Of a stretch of DNA of 64,000 nucleotides, positions 37,597-46,600 are shown in pieces; within the stretch, counting starts at the first letter, position 1, and the number at the start of each line of letters is the position of its first letter. The notes below the pieces were generated by a model, which worked only from the letters and a program-made list of their open reading frames with translations, did not search any database and had not been told where the DNA came from. Position numbers and translations under genes: made by a program. The DNA comes from Liriodendron chinense (Eukaryota > Streptophyta > Magnoliopsida > Magnoliales > Magnoliaceae): the NCBI GenBank assembly GCA_003013855.2, contig PVNU02000773.1:3599001-3663000 (forward strand), given 5' to 3'.

Positions 37597-37873
37597 GGAG
37601 GGAGGGAATCAAAGCATTAAAAGAATCCTACATTGTCGAACCCAGCAATGTTCTTGTTCTCGGCGAAAAACTCCGCCGGCGATTCTGCAGAAAATGCAGT
37701 AACCAAACAAAATCAACCAATAATGAAAAAAAAAAAAACAAATAAAAGAATATAGAATCTCCGTTTGAGAACTGACTCTGCTTTAGAACGCTTTCTTTCG
37801 GCTTCCGCGGCGTCTTGGATTTCCCTTTCTTCGTATTTTTCTCTTCGATCGGGCTTTCGCTGGAGGAATCCAT
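23104..37873 (-). CDS. TOP6B: DNA topoisomerase VI subunit B, 19 exons, intact
   Basis: Exons in gene order: 37777-37873, 37632-37684, 36080-36177, 35859-35964, 34153-34290, 33973-34024, 33721-33785, 33008-33114, 32340-32442, 32129-32214, 31827-32023, 27198-27313, 26978-27063, 26679-26751, 25121-25212, 24892-25030, 24666-24760, 24264-24438, 23104-23250. Phases agree throughout, giving 674 residues, about the length of plant homologues. The GHKL ATPase fold is visible: N-box ENALDSAE (64-71), DNGKGMPHDD (165-174) and GTKYGLKQTRGKFGLGAKM (185-203). The helix-two-turn-helix and transducer domains follow (RRTDVMPPVP; RFANRIPLLFEQGADV). The protein pairs with a SPO11-like A subunit to pass DNA strands through double-strand breaks in the nucleus. 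Arabidopsis mutants (BIN3/HYP6/RHL3) are dwarf and fail in endoreduplication. The intron after exon 11 starts with GC. LINE, hairpin and MITE insertions sit in introns only. Confidence 0.97.
23277..23808. mobile_element. MITE family X, copy 2 (last TOP6B intron)
   Basis: The left end is ACTGGTGTTTTAAATAGGGA and the complement of the right end is GCCAATATTTTGAATAGC. The interior matches copy 1 (TCAAGGTTGCACTTGGTTGC, TTTCATGATATTCTGAACCA). It starts 26 bp upstream, in gene orientation, of the acceptor of the last TOP6B exon. Confidence 0.7.
25380..26275 (+). mobile_element. LINE 3' fragment, antisense in TOP6B intron 14
   Basis: The plus strand reads FRRNLSDREFEEM in broken frames, then VKVAAFGWLIGRNKELTIDSLCKKNI and DHLFIHCVFTREV-like text. 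This is the C-terminal zinc-finger-like region of plant L1 ORF2. It ends in a short A-run near 26275. Stops and frameshifts make it non-functional. A G-run lies at about 26179-26194. Confidence 0.75.
28335..31080 (+). mobile_element. Decayed L1-type LINE, antisense in the GC-AG intron of TOP6B
   Basis: Domains in order: the end of the endonuclease (FSKWVDGNQLVDLPMGKVRYT near 28370, SDHCPIML in a shifted frame near 28552), then WRRDVLRER. Reverse transcriptase follows (CPFKILAKFLATRF, QEAFVAGRQIVDSVL, KLDIEKAYNHVCWEFL, and LQFAGDTILFG near 29926), then the post-RT region (FWEDQWF, DSMVWSMDKTGHFTVRSFYS). The catalytic FADD box reads FAGD and many stops are present. The start of the endonuclease is missing, as expected of 5' truncation. 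The end is at the (GA)n run. Confidence 0.88.
31089..31131 (+). repeat. (GA)n microsatellite at the LINE 3' end
   Basis: An uninterrupted GA run of about 42 bp directly follows the LINE sequence. Confidence 0.95.
34919..35423. mobile_element. Foldback (inverted-repeat) element, arms about 250 bp
   Basis: The two halves are complementary around a centre near 35171. The innermost arms are CACACGCCAACTGGTTGGA and TCCAACTAGTTGGCGTGTG, separated by only a few bases. Similarity continues outward through GATGTCATACAAACGCCATG, GCCCCACCTAATAG and TCTGATTTTTGG to GTCTAGCAGGGTTGTCC and GGACAACCTTTCTAGAC. It is non-coding and lies in TOP6B intron 4, so the pre-mRNA would form a long hairpin. Confidence 0.85.
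36327..36692. mobile_element. hAT-type MITE, 366 bp, 8-bp target duplication
   Basis: TTTACAAA flanks both sides (36319-36326 and 36693-36700). The inverted ends are GGGGCACACTCTAGTGGTAT and, complemented, GGGACATGCTCCAGTGGTAC, continuing TGGTACCACC on both sides. An 8-bp duplication points to the hAT superfamily. Located in TOP6B intron 2. Confidence 0.85.
37029..37207. mobile_element. Tourist-like MITE, 179 bp, nested
   Basis: The ends are CCTTGTTTGGGAGATGCG and, complemented, GGCCCTGTTTGTTAGATAC. TTAAG occurs on both sides (37024-37028 and 37208-37212); the duplication may be TTA or TTAAG. It interrupts an older GGCCACATGGTG...CCGTCCA repeat in TOP6B intron 2. Confidence 0.7.
37508..37594 (+). 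repeat. (AC)n microsatellite, about 87 bp
   Basis: Uninterrupted AC dinucleotides, 38 bp from the donor of TOP6B intron 2. Likely to vary in length between individuals. Confidence 0.95.
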
Positions 37874-38149
37874 GGAATTCTCGGTAGAGATTGAGGGAGA
37901 GGAGAGGGAGAAACGAGGAGGAAGGGGTGAAAAGACTTCAGGGACGAGTCGTTCTGCAGGTGGAGATTGTGGTGAAATACGTTCCGGCGGGGGAAATTTT
38001 GAGATTTGTATGAGAGTAGGTTAGGGTTTCCGCCGCTAGAGTTGCGGAAAGCTTGCTTGGGTTTCTGGCAGACGCTCGAGTGTGAGAAGAAAATGGAGGG
38101 AACCAGTAAAAAAGGGAGCTGCAAGTAGTAGGAGCAGACTTGCTGTGAC

Positions 38150-38700
38150 GCGGATTTCCGCGCTGGGATGCTTGGGTGGGGCCCACCGTGATGCTTCTGA
38201 GAAATCTACCCCGTCCATACGTTTTGCGATATCATTTCAGGACGTGCAGCAAAAAATGAGGCGGATCCGGAACTAAGAGGGCCGCGCCGTTTAACCATCC
38301 GTATGACCACAAAAGTTTCGTATCATACTGAGTTTTTTATGTTTTCCTTTTTTTTTTTTTTTTTTTTCAGTCATGCAACGCACCCACCCAGTTAATCGCG
38401 CAACACACCCACCCGGTCAGTCATGCGACGCACCCACTGGTGCAGTTAGCAGCGGGAGTTTTTTGTGTTTTCACTTCCTCTACGCGGGAATGACGTTCAA
38501 ACGGTTTGGATGGCGTATTAAATAAAGGTAGAGGCCAGGAAGGTTTCAACAATAGTAAACTCTTTTCACCTTTTCCTCTGGTGCAGCCCACTTGAGTTTT
38601 GGATCCATTTAATTTTCAGAATCATGTCCTGAAATGATGTGAAAAGAAATGGCCGGGTGGATTTCTCACAAGCATCACCGTGGCCCCACCTAGCATCCCA
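38150..38700. mobile_element. GGGCCCAC-type MITE with a nested SINE piece
   Basis: The left end reads GGGATGCTTGGGTGGGGCCC, then ACCGTGATGCTT, GAGAAATCTACCCCG. The complement of the right end reads GGGATGCTAGGTGGGGCC, ACGGTGATGCTT, GAGAAATCCACCCGG. A SINE fragment at 38347-38458 interrupts it. It begins about 280 bp upstream of the TOP6B ATG. Confidence 0.75.
38347..38458 (-). mobile_element. SINE 3' fragment nested in a MITE
   Basis: A T-run is followed by CATGCAACGCACCCACCC, GCGCAACACACCCACCC and CATGCGACGCACCCAC, the same 3' body as at 18768. The insertion point separates two parts of the surrounding MITE. The tRNA-like head is not visible. Confidence 0.6.
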
Positions 38701-39709
38701 ACTCGAAACCTTGACCCTCCTTTTGCTACTCGTTCAGCTGGCCTTAGCTTTCTCCATTTGCTACTTGTCCTTCCCAAATCCCAGTCCCACTCTCATTCTC
38801 CTTTGCCGCTCGTTCTTCCCAAATTCCACTCCCACCCTTTCACCTTTGCTATTAAACCGATCAAGATTCCAGCCATTTCGGTGCTCTTCCTTGCTGCTCG
38901 TCGCTTCTTCTCTTTGCTACTCGTCCTTTAGCCCTTCCAGACGTTCGATCATCACTCTTCTCGCCACTTGTTAGTCTTCAATCTTGCTCATAGCTCACTC
39001 ATCCAATTCCACTATTCCGATCAATCCCTATCACTTGTTATTCCTACTCATAGCTCGCCCATCCGATTCCACCATTCCGGCCAATCTACAAAGATTTGAA
39101 CGAAACTCCATGCTCAGTTTCTTTTTTATATTTTTTAATTACTAAATATTCTTAATTTCTTATTTGTAAATTTCTGTAGCTACTACTCGTCAATCCTCAC
39201 CTGAACATTGTGCTTTATGCATATTAAGTATATGTATGATATACATATGAGTCATGATTTGTGATTTGATTTGGTTGATTAAAATTTTTATAATTTTGGA
39301 TTTATAATTTGCAAAAATATATTAATATTTTTACATGAAAAAATAAGTTTTTCAAAATTATTTGAACTGAAGAAGTTGTTCGAAATGGAAAATGTTTGAA
39401 TATGTCAAAACATGGGTGGATCAGTTTGAATTGAACGAACAAGGCCCTATTTTTTGAATGTTTGTTCAAACACAGCATAGTCAGCAACCGAACTGAAGAA
39501 CCAAACTGGCCCACGTTCGGCTCAGCTCGGTTTGATGTCCAGCTCTAGTTGCAGATTCAACATGATATACATGCATAAAAATTGGACACTCGTTGGACGG
39601 CTAAAAATGAAAAATGACAATGACTTGTTTTAAAAAAAAACAAGAATTCTCCACTGAGAGGTTGGGATTTGGGACAGTCTAATCAGGTTGATTTCAGGAC
39701 TACCTATGC

Positions 39710-40350
39710 TCAGGGCTGCAACTTGGGTTCAGATATATCCCAACCCGATTGACCCCGGGGTTGGATTGCCTCGTGTAGCACACGACACTGATCATTGGTA
39801 CCATATGCTGGAAAAGCTCTGTGAGCCGCACCATGACCTATGTGCTTTATCACACTGTTTATCTATTTTGATAGCTCATTTTAAGGGATGAGCCCAAAAA
39901 TAAGGCAGAATGGAATCTTAGGTCGACCACACTGCAAAAGCCTTTTGTGGCTACAAAAGTTTTGGATTGATTTCCCCTAATCCAAGATTGCGTGACACAA
40001 TCAATAAGTTGGATGGCAAATAAACATTACAGTAGGCACTAGGATGTTTTTATTAGTAGGCGTTTCCCTGGTGTTGCCTATTAGTTTAGATCTGCCTCAT
40101 TTTTGGGCTCATGCCCAAAAACAATATGTAAACTGAATTGAGTGCTGGGATAAAACGCATGCATCTCGGTGGAAACAACATAGCTTTCCCAGCAGCACGT
40201 AGGTGACGTCAGTGTTGTGTGTTACACTGCAATCTGGGTTGGGGTTGCTTAGAGTTGGAAACGCCAGCTCGATTTGAAACCGGGCTGAGTAACGGCTGAA
40301 CAATTCAAGTCGAATCAGGCCTGAGTTGATCCTCAGCCTTGGTTGATCCA
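39710..40350. mobile_element. GGGTTGGG-type repeat with nested MITE
   Basis: It begins AGGGCTGCAACTTGGGTTC, the same start as the copy at 51986. It ends in a region of AATCTGGGTTGGGGTTGC and GATTTGAAACCGGGC near 40220-40350. Between 39780 and 40200 lies a GGGCCCAC-type MITE interior (TGAGCCCAAAAATAAGGCAG, TTTAGATCTGCCTCATTTTT). Boundaries are approximate. Confidence 0.5.
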
Positions 40351-40639
40351 ACTCAGCAAAGAAGCTGCCTACCCATAGTGAGTTCCACAGCATAATAATT
40401 TTACTTTGCGTTCGTGCGTGCCACGTGCTTCTTTAGTGTCAAACTTTGCCCGAGTACCAAATAACGACCCTCAGTGGGTTGACCTATTTAAAAGATAGAT
40501 TTGGGTTGAATCTATTCAGATTTGATTAAAAAATGCAGCCCATTTAAATGTATGGTCAGGCTCCAGGTCTACCTTCAAGCCTACTACAAACATAAAGGTG
40601 AACCCATAGGTATGCTAAAAAATCCAACCTGCTTAGGGC

Positions 40640-41010
40640 GCTAGGTAGGGCTCACTATGATGTTTGTGAGGAATCCACCCAATTCATCCGTTTTGTGAGA
40701 TCATTTTAAAATATATACATGACTAAAAATAGGCCAAATCTAAGATTCAAGTGGGCTACACAAGAAGAAACAGTGAGGATTGAACAACTGCCATTGAAAC
40801 CTTATAAACAGTTTGGATGACATATAAATATTGAGGCAGAGTTGAAGAAAGTTTTAATGATAGGTATTTCTTTTTTCAATTTTTGCTCTCATGTGGCTCA
40901 CTTGAGTTTTGGATTTGGCTCATGTTTTGTGCGTCTCATAAAATAAGTTTGAAAATAAAGATGGGCAAGGTTGATTTTCCACAAATATCATGGTGGCACC
41001 TAGTTAGCTT
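40640..41010. mobile_element. Degenerate GGGCCCAC-type MITE
   Basis: The left end reads TAGGTAGGGCTCACTATGAT, then GAGGAATCCACCC. The complement of the right end reads CTAGGTGCCACCATGATATT, then GTGGAAAATCAACC. The middle has AAGTGGGCTACACAAGAAGA and GTGGCTCACTTGAGTTTTGG, shared by the family. Confidence 0.65.
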
Positions 41011-41865
41011 TCCAGCCCAAAAACTTCCCATAAAAGTTCATTTATTTATTTATTTTTTATTTTATTCTTCAAGAAATTCACATCTCCAAAAATCCCATGA
41101 AGAAAATATTCATATTAATTGAGGTACAACAAGTTTGCCTATGACAGCCCTATTAACTGGTATAGAATTGAATTAGATGAAATTAATATCATTATTTCTC
41201 AATGATTACATGTCTAAAAATGTTAAGGTATTTTCACCATTCAATTCCATCTTTGGGATCAAATTCTTCCATTGAGAAATACAGTATATTAAGTGAAGTC
41301 TATAATTGCTGAACTATATATGAAAGGGTAATCAACCACATTTCATAAATGATGTTGGTCAGTATACACCATTGGCGTGATACCGGGTTTAATCCCATCC
41401 TTCATTTAGTTATCAAATGAGGCATAGAATTTGCAAGGGACCAAATGTAATTCCATACTGCCAATTCAATTTTATACCATGCACCAAACAGCCCCTCCGC
41501 TCAAAAGGAGCCGCGGGGAAGACGCCAAACTGAGGTGAAAGATTTTCAAAGGTCTGGATCAAAAGACGTTAGGTCCTACGGTCCAAACCGTATCAAAAGC
41601 TGCCTAAAACACATCAGAGCTTCCTCGGAGTCGGAGATAACAGTTGTTTAGTGGACGCTTTAATGAATAAACACACAGCCCAAGTTAACTGAACAAGCTT
41701 GGACGGCTTAGATTGTCCCCTCAGACTGATATTCAACAATGGCGACGCACATGTGGGCTCCATGGACGTGTGGTCACAGTAAATTGGGTGTTCTGGATTA
41801 CTCTGCTTCAGGGTCACATGTGAGGAAGATGAGCGGATTAGTTGAGATCCCTGATCCACCCAGGT

Positions 41866-42324
41866 GGGTGGGACCCCTGACCGTGGGGCTCACAGTGATA
41901 TACGTTCCGTAAATCCACACCGTCCAACCATTTTGAAAGCTAATTTCAGAGCACAATCCCAAAAAATGAAGCTGACTCAAATTTTAGGTGGACCACACCA
42001 CAGGAAACAGTTGTGATTAAATCCCCACCATTAAAAACTACATGGTTTCCACCCTAATATTTATTTTCCATCCTACCTGTTAATAACGTCAAAAACACCT
42101 AGATGAAGAGACCACACGAATATCATCTCGATCCAAAGCTTTTGTGGCCCACATGAAGTTTTTAATGGCCAATCATCACTGTTTCCTGTACTATGGTCTA
42201 TCTGGGATTTAGATCTGTTTTTTCTTTTTTTGTTTTGAAAATGCCTTAAAATGAGCTTTAAATACGGACGGACGGCGTGGATGCAGTCACATACATCACA
42301 GTAGGTCCCAAAGGGGTCCCACCC
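41866..42324. mobile_element. GGGCCCAC-type MITE
   Basis: Both ends carry GGGTGGGACCCCT (left) or its complement (right). Inside these lie AAATCCACACCGTCC and, complemented, CATCCACGCCGTCC. The middle has GGTGGACCACACCACAGGAA and CTTTTGTGGCCCACATGAAG. No target duplication was found. Confidence 0.7.
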
Positions 42325-42766
42325 ATCTCCAAAATTAGCATAGGAATCTCACCCTTTTCATTGATTTTTTAAAAATGTGTAACATGGGAATCTCGGCCGT
42401 TATTCGTTTCAAGCGTTCAGTGGAAGCCATCCCCTCAAGCGTACGCTGGAAGATCGGTTGCATGGAGTATTGGGTAGGGACGATTCCACCGAATCACTCC
42501 TCTCGAGCGTATGCTGCAAGCTTCTCAGATGGACCGTTTAACCCTTCCGAGAAATCCTTTAATTTTCTAATAAGTGGGAGAAGATACGGTGGAGACGGGA
42601 GGACCGGAATACGGTACAGTTATCTCTCTGTAGTGTACTTGTAAGGATGATGTATCAATCGAGTCCATTCATCCACTAGGAAATAGTATGGACGGCTTAG
42701 TTTATAAAAATAAATCAAGCTTACCGGATGAGTCTATGATATCCTTGTTGGAACGCAGTAGATAGA

Positions 42767-43293
42767 GGGCGCGGATTTCCTGCGAAAGCCTTGCGCAGGA
42801 AGTTCCTGCGGTGGGAACCAAGGTTGGACCCACAGTGATGTTTTTTGATGAATCCACCCCGTTCATCCGTTTTGGGATCTCATTTTAGGACATGAGAACA
42901 AAAATGAACCGAATCCAAGACTAAAGTGGGCCGAACTAAAGGAAAAGGTGGGTAGATAAATTACTAACGTTGAAACCTCCCTGGGGTCCACAGTGATGTT
43001 TATATGACATACATACCGTTCATAACGTCACTACTACTGGTATGAACTGGAAACACAAATATTATCCTGATTCGAAAATCGTGTGGCTCCACAAATATTT
43101 CAACTGTGAATGTTTAATCCTCATGTTTTCGGCCCACTTGAGTCTTGGATCCGGTTTGTTTTTGTTCTTGTGTCTTAAAATGATCTCCCAAAACGGATGG
43201 ACGGGGTGGATTCATCAAAAAATCACTGTTGGTCCCACCTTGGTTCCCAGCGCAGGAACTTCCTGCGCGAGGCTTTGCAGGAAATCCGCGCCC
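42767..43293. mobile_element. Mutator-like MITE, 527 bp, with 9-bp target duplication
   Basis: The inverted ends exceed 60 bp and are nearly identical. GGGCGCGGATTTCCTGC opens both, followed by GCGCAGGAAGTTCCTGCG and GGGAACCAAGG. Flanks are GTAGATAGA (42758-42766) and GTAGATAGC (43294-43302), eight of nine matching. Long ends and a 9-bp duplication point to Mutator-like elements. The middle has the family pattern (CCCCGTTCATCCGTTTTGGG, CCCACTTGAGTCTTGGATCC). This is the best-preserved member here and the best guide to the family's boundaries. It ends 368 bp before the RAD21 ATG. Confidence 0.9.
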
Positions 43294-43660
43294 GTAGATA
43301 GCTGGACTGGTTGATAACTGCCACGTGTAGGTTGAGAGAAGATGCCGCGTGGATGCACAAGCACACGTGTACGTTGGCCTCTCACAGGTGTCATGGCGAC
43401 CTCATCTGGAGAGAGAAATACCCCCACGGATGACAAAAATACCCCCACGGAGAGAAGGGTGTTTTCGTGAATTCACCTGCTAAGTATATGAGAGTTGTTT
43501 CAGTCAATTTCTTGAAACTCGGGGAGTTTTTAGGAATTTAACCCCGTTTGATTTCTCATTAGTTGCATATCTCTGTAATGCCGCAGAACGCGGTTCCCGC
43601 CCTTGTAATAGAGTGTTTTCCAAATCTTCCTTCTCTCAATCCCTTTCGCGAGAGAGAGAG

Positions 43661-46600
43661 ATGTTCTATTCTCACACCTTCTTGTCCAGAAAAGGCCCTC
43701 TTGGAACCGTTTGGATCGCCGCTCATCTCCAGAACAAGCTCCATAAATCGCAAGTCGCCGTCACCGACATCTCTGCATCCGCCGGTAACGTTCTTTTCTC
43801 TATCTTTATCTCTCTCCACGTTTTCGATTTTCCATTGGCATTGGTTTTGGTTCTTCAGGATTCAGGACTGTAGCATGTATCGTCCCATTGGGGCCCGCAA
43901 TCTGAGATGGCCTGATGATCAGAACCATCCATGTTGTGGATTCTATGCGATGCATGTCACTCTACGTGTAGATGTTTTGAGAACATTGAAAACGGAATTT
44001 TCAGTGGCTCACAGTCAACCCCAAAAATCAAACGTCAGGATTAGTAATGAAGCACAATTGTGGGAAGCTTATTGATGATAGTACCAAGAACATGGATATC
44101 AAACTCCACTGGCGGGAGTTTTGCGGTCTCACGTCCCATCCTAAGGACGGATTAAGAACGCGGTCAGGTTGGCAGCCGGTTTCAAACTTCCACCACAACT
44201 TCTTTCATCATGAATCTTGACAATCTGACCCAAGTACATGGATGGTTTAAGTTCTGATTCATCTATAGGCAAAAGAACTCCTGCTATCATTTTATAATAA
44301 AATCATGTTTCAAGAAGAGAAAATCTTTGATACTCTGGAGGAGTGTTAGGGTTGATACATAGGTAAAATTATGCATGTGGCACACATGTTACTGAAAATA
44401 GAGTTTTGAATAGCGTCCTTAGTGTTAGCAAATAGGGTAAATCCCCCGAAGCATACACTACTTGGGTTGTAGAATATGCATAGCATATGTAGCACACGTG
44501 TAGCGCATGTAGCGTACATGCAACGTATGTAGAGCACACTACCTTTTTTTTTTTTTATATATAAATGATAATTTTATTTAGTATTTTGTACTTAATTTTC
44601 AAACATGTGATTTTAATTTCTTTTCTTGCATGTGCCCCGGGGACCTCGAACCCAGCTGAGGACCTAGTTAGGTGCTGTAAGAGGCCTGGATACTCCAGTC
44701 ATTTAAAAAAAAAAAAAAAAATTCTTTTCATACTCATGACTTGGGGTTTCAATTAGACATTATTTATTAAAGTGGTTTGCTTAGAGAGTAATTGATATGA
44801 TAATGATTTGATTTGGTTTATATACGTGGATTAGCTTTTGATAAATGATAATTAATAACTTGTTTGAACATACTTATACTTGAAAAAATGAATCACCTTT
44901 CACACATGTACGCATGCACACGCACACTATTTATCATATTTTTTCTATTTTTAAATTTAAAAAAAATGTTACATGCTACCGTTATTTAAAACACTGACTG
45001 AAAATAAACTATCCAAATTGTGGGTCCCAATTTAGGTGGATGGTAATTTGAAATTTTAGCTGATTTAATTTCCTAATTGGCTTATTGGTGGATGTTGATG
45101 CATGGTCGAAAATGAAAAATGGTTAGAGGTCTGAATTGGACAATCCAATTCCCATCAATCATAGGTTAGGATCCCTCAATGAATTTGACTTTTGGGTCCC
45201 ACAATTTGAATGGTTTAATTTGAGTTCAGTGTTTGCTATGTGTACAGATTATGTGTGCGCATACCAAACATCTCAATCTGTCAGAGTATCAAGTCCCCTT
45301 AGAATTATGTGTTTTTGCTTTTTAAACCCTTCATATTACTTCTAATTAACAGGAAAATGCTGTGCACTCACTGTACACCAAAGAGTTGAGCACTCCCAAA
45401 TAAGGTGGATGGGAGCTGTTCCATGTAGTTCAGTATTGGCGTTATCGACTCCCATGTACTGTACACAAAGAGTCATGCACTTCCAAAGAATCCCCACTGC
45501 TGTCATTGGATGGTGGGAGATATGCATGGTGTAAGAGTCGGGCCCTTAGTTAAATGTTTATCATAGATAAAGTAGTCGCGGGGGTTTTTGAGCTTTCTTG
45601 AATTGTTTCATTCACAATCTGTTCCATTTTTTAAGCATTCAATTGCAAGAGCCATTGAACGATAGGTGTTTTTCTTCTTTCTCAGAAATCCTTGTTTTGA
45701 CAGGCTTCTTGACTTCAAAAAACCATTGGATTTCTATTTTCTTTCATTAAAATTTTCAATAAATCACATTCTTTGAACATATCCTATTAGAATTCACATC
45801 ATTTGGGTGAGTTTCGATCATGAAGAAGCAGTTTTCTATTTACCGTAAGTAGTTCTTGTTCTTGACTCGGCACCATCTTGTTTCTGTAACTCCTTGCATT
45901 TTTTCATCTATCTCTCTCTCTCTCTCTCAAGCTGGTAATCCAGGGCTGGTTGGGACCTTGTTGGATGCTGGGCTTGTTCCAAGTTTCTAGGATAATTTTG
46001 GAGGTTTCTGGTGCATCTGGATGCAATGTTAGATTGAATTGCAATAATTGGTCTAATTAATTGAAATAACCAAACCGTAAGTCCTTTCCTTTATCTACAT
46101 GTTCAGGGAAGCTCCGTGTTGCAATCATGTCACTCTGAAGTTGGACTTGAAAGGGATGTCACTGCATGAGTAATACTAAGTTTCTAACTCATATGAAATT
46201 ACGAATGCTAGGAAACACAATTATTTTTTGGCATCTTCATTTTATTAAACTGAGGTTTTGCAATTTGATTCACTTGTACATCTAAAACACTGCCTCATAA
46301 CCTGTCATATTAGTCACGTTTCTTCGACTTTACCACTATATTCACTTTGATGGTTAAATACATATATTTTTTCGTAAGCATACCATGTCGACTAATTTCT
46401 GCCTGTGTATCTGTTGATGTTCTTCAGATTACATCATGTTTCCTGAGGTCCCAATAGCACTGAGACTATCTGGTCATCTTCTACTGGGTGTAGTTCGGAT
46501 ATACTCAAAGAAAGTTGACTATCTTTACCATGACTGCAACATGGTTCTGACCCAAATAAGATCTGCCTTTGCCTCAATACATGTCAATTTACCAGAAGAC

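Larger units (their letters stand above)
37874..43660. other. Divergent spacer between TOP6B and RAD21
   Basis: Both genes are transcribed away from this 5.8-kb spacer, so it holds both promoters, presumably within a few hundred bp of each start codon. The rest is MITEs (listed), an A/T-rich stretch (39090-39540) and a pyrimidine-rich stretch at 38700-39085 with a 62-bp duplication (CATAGCTC(A/G)C(T/C)CATCC). No gene was recognised. Confidence 0.6.

Noticed and set aside
38639..38974. 111-codon frame rich in Leu and Ser upstream of TOP6B
   Set aside because: It is a pyrimidine-rich tract partly inside a MITE, with no recognisable domain or splice context.
43613..43660. Upstream in-frame ATG for RAD21
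   Set aside because: It would add 16 residues ahead of MFYS, which is the near-universal kleisin start, and it falls in a CT/GA-rich leader.
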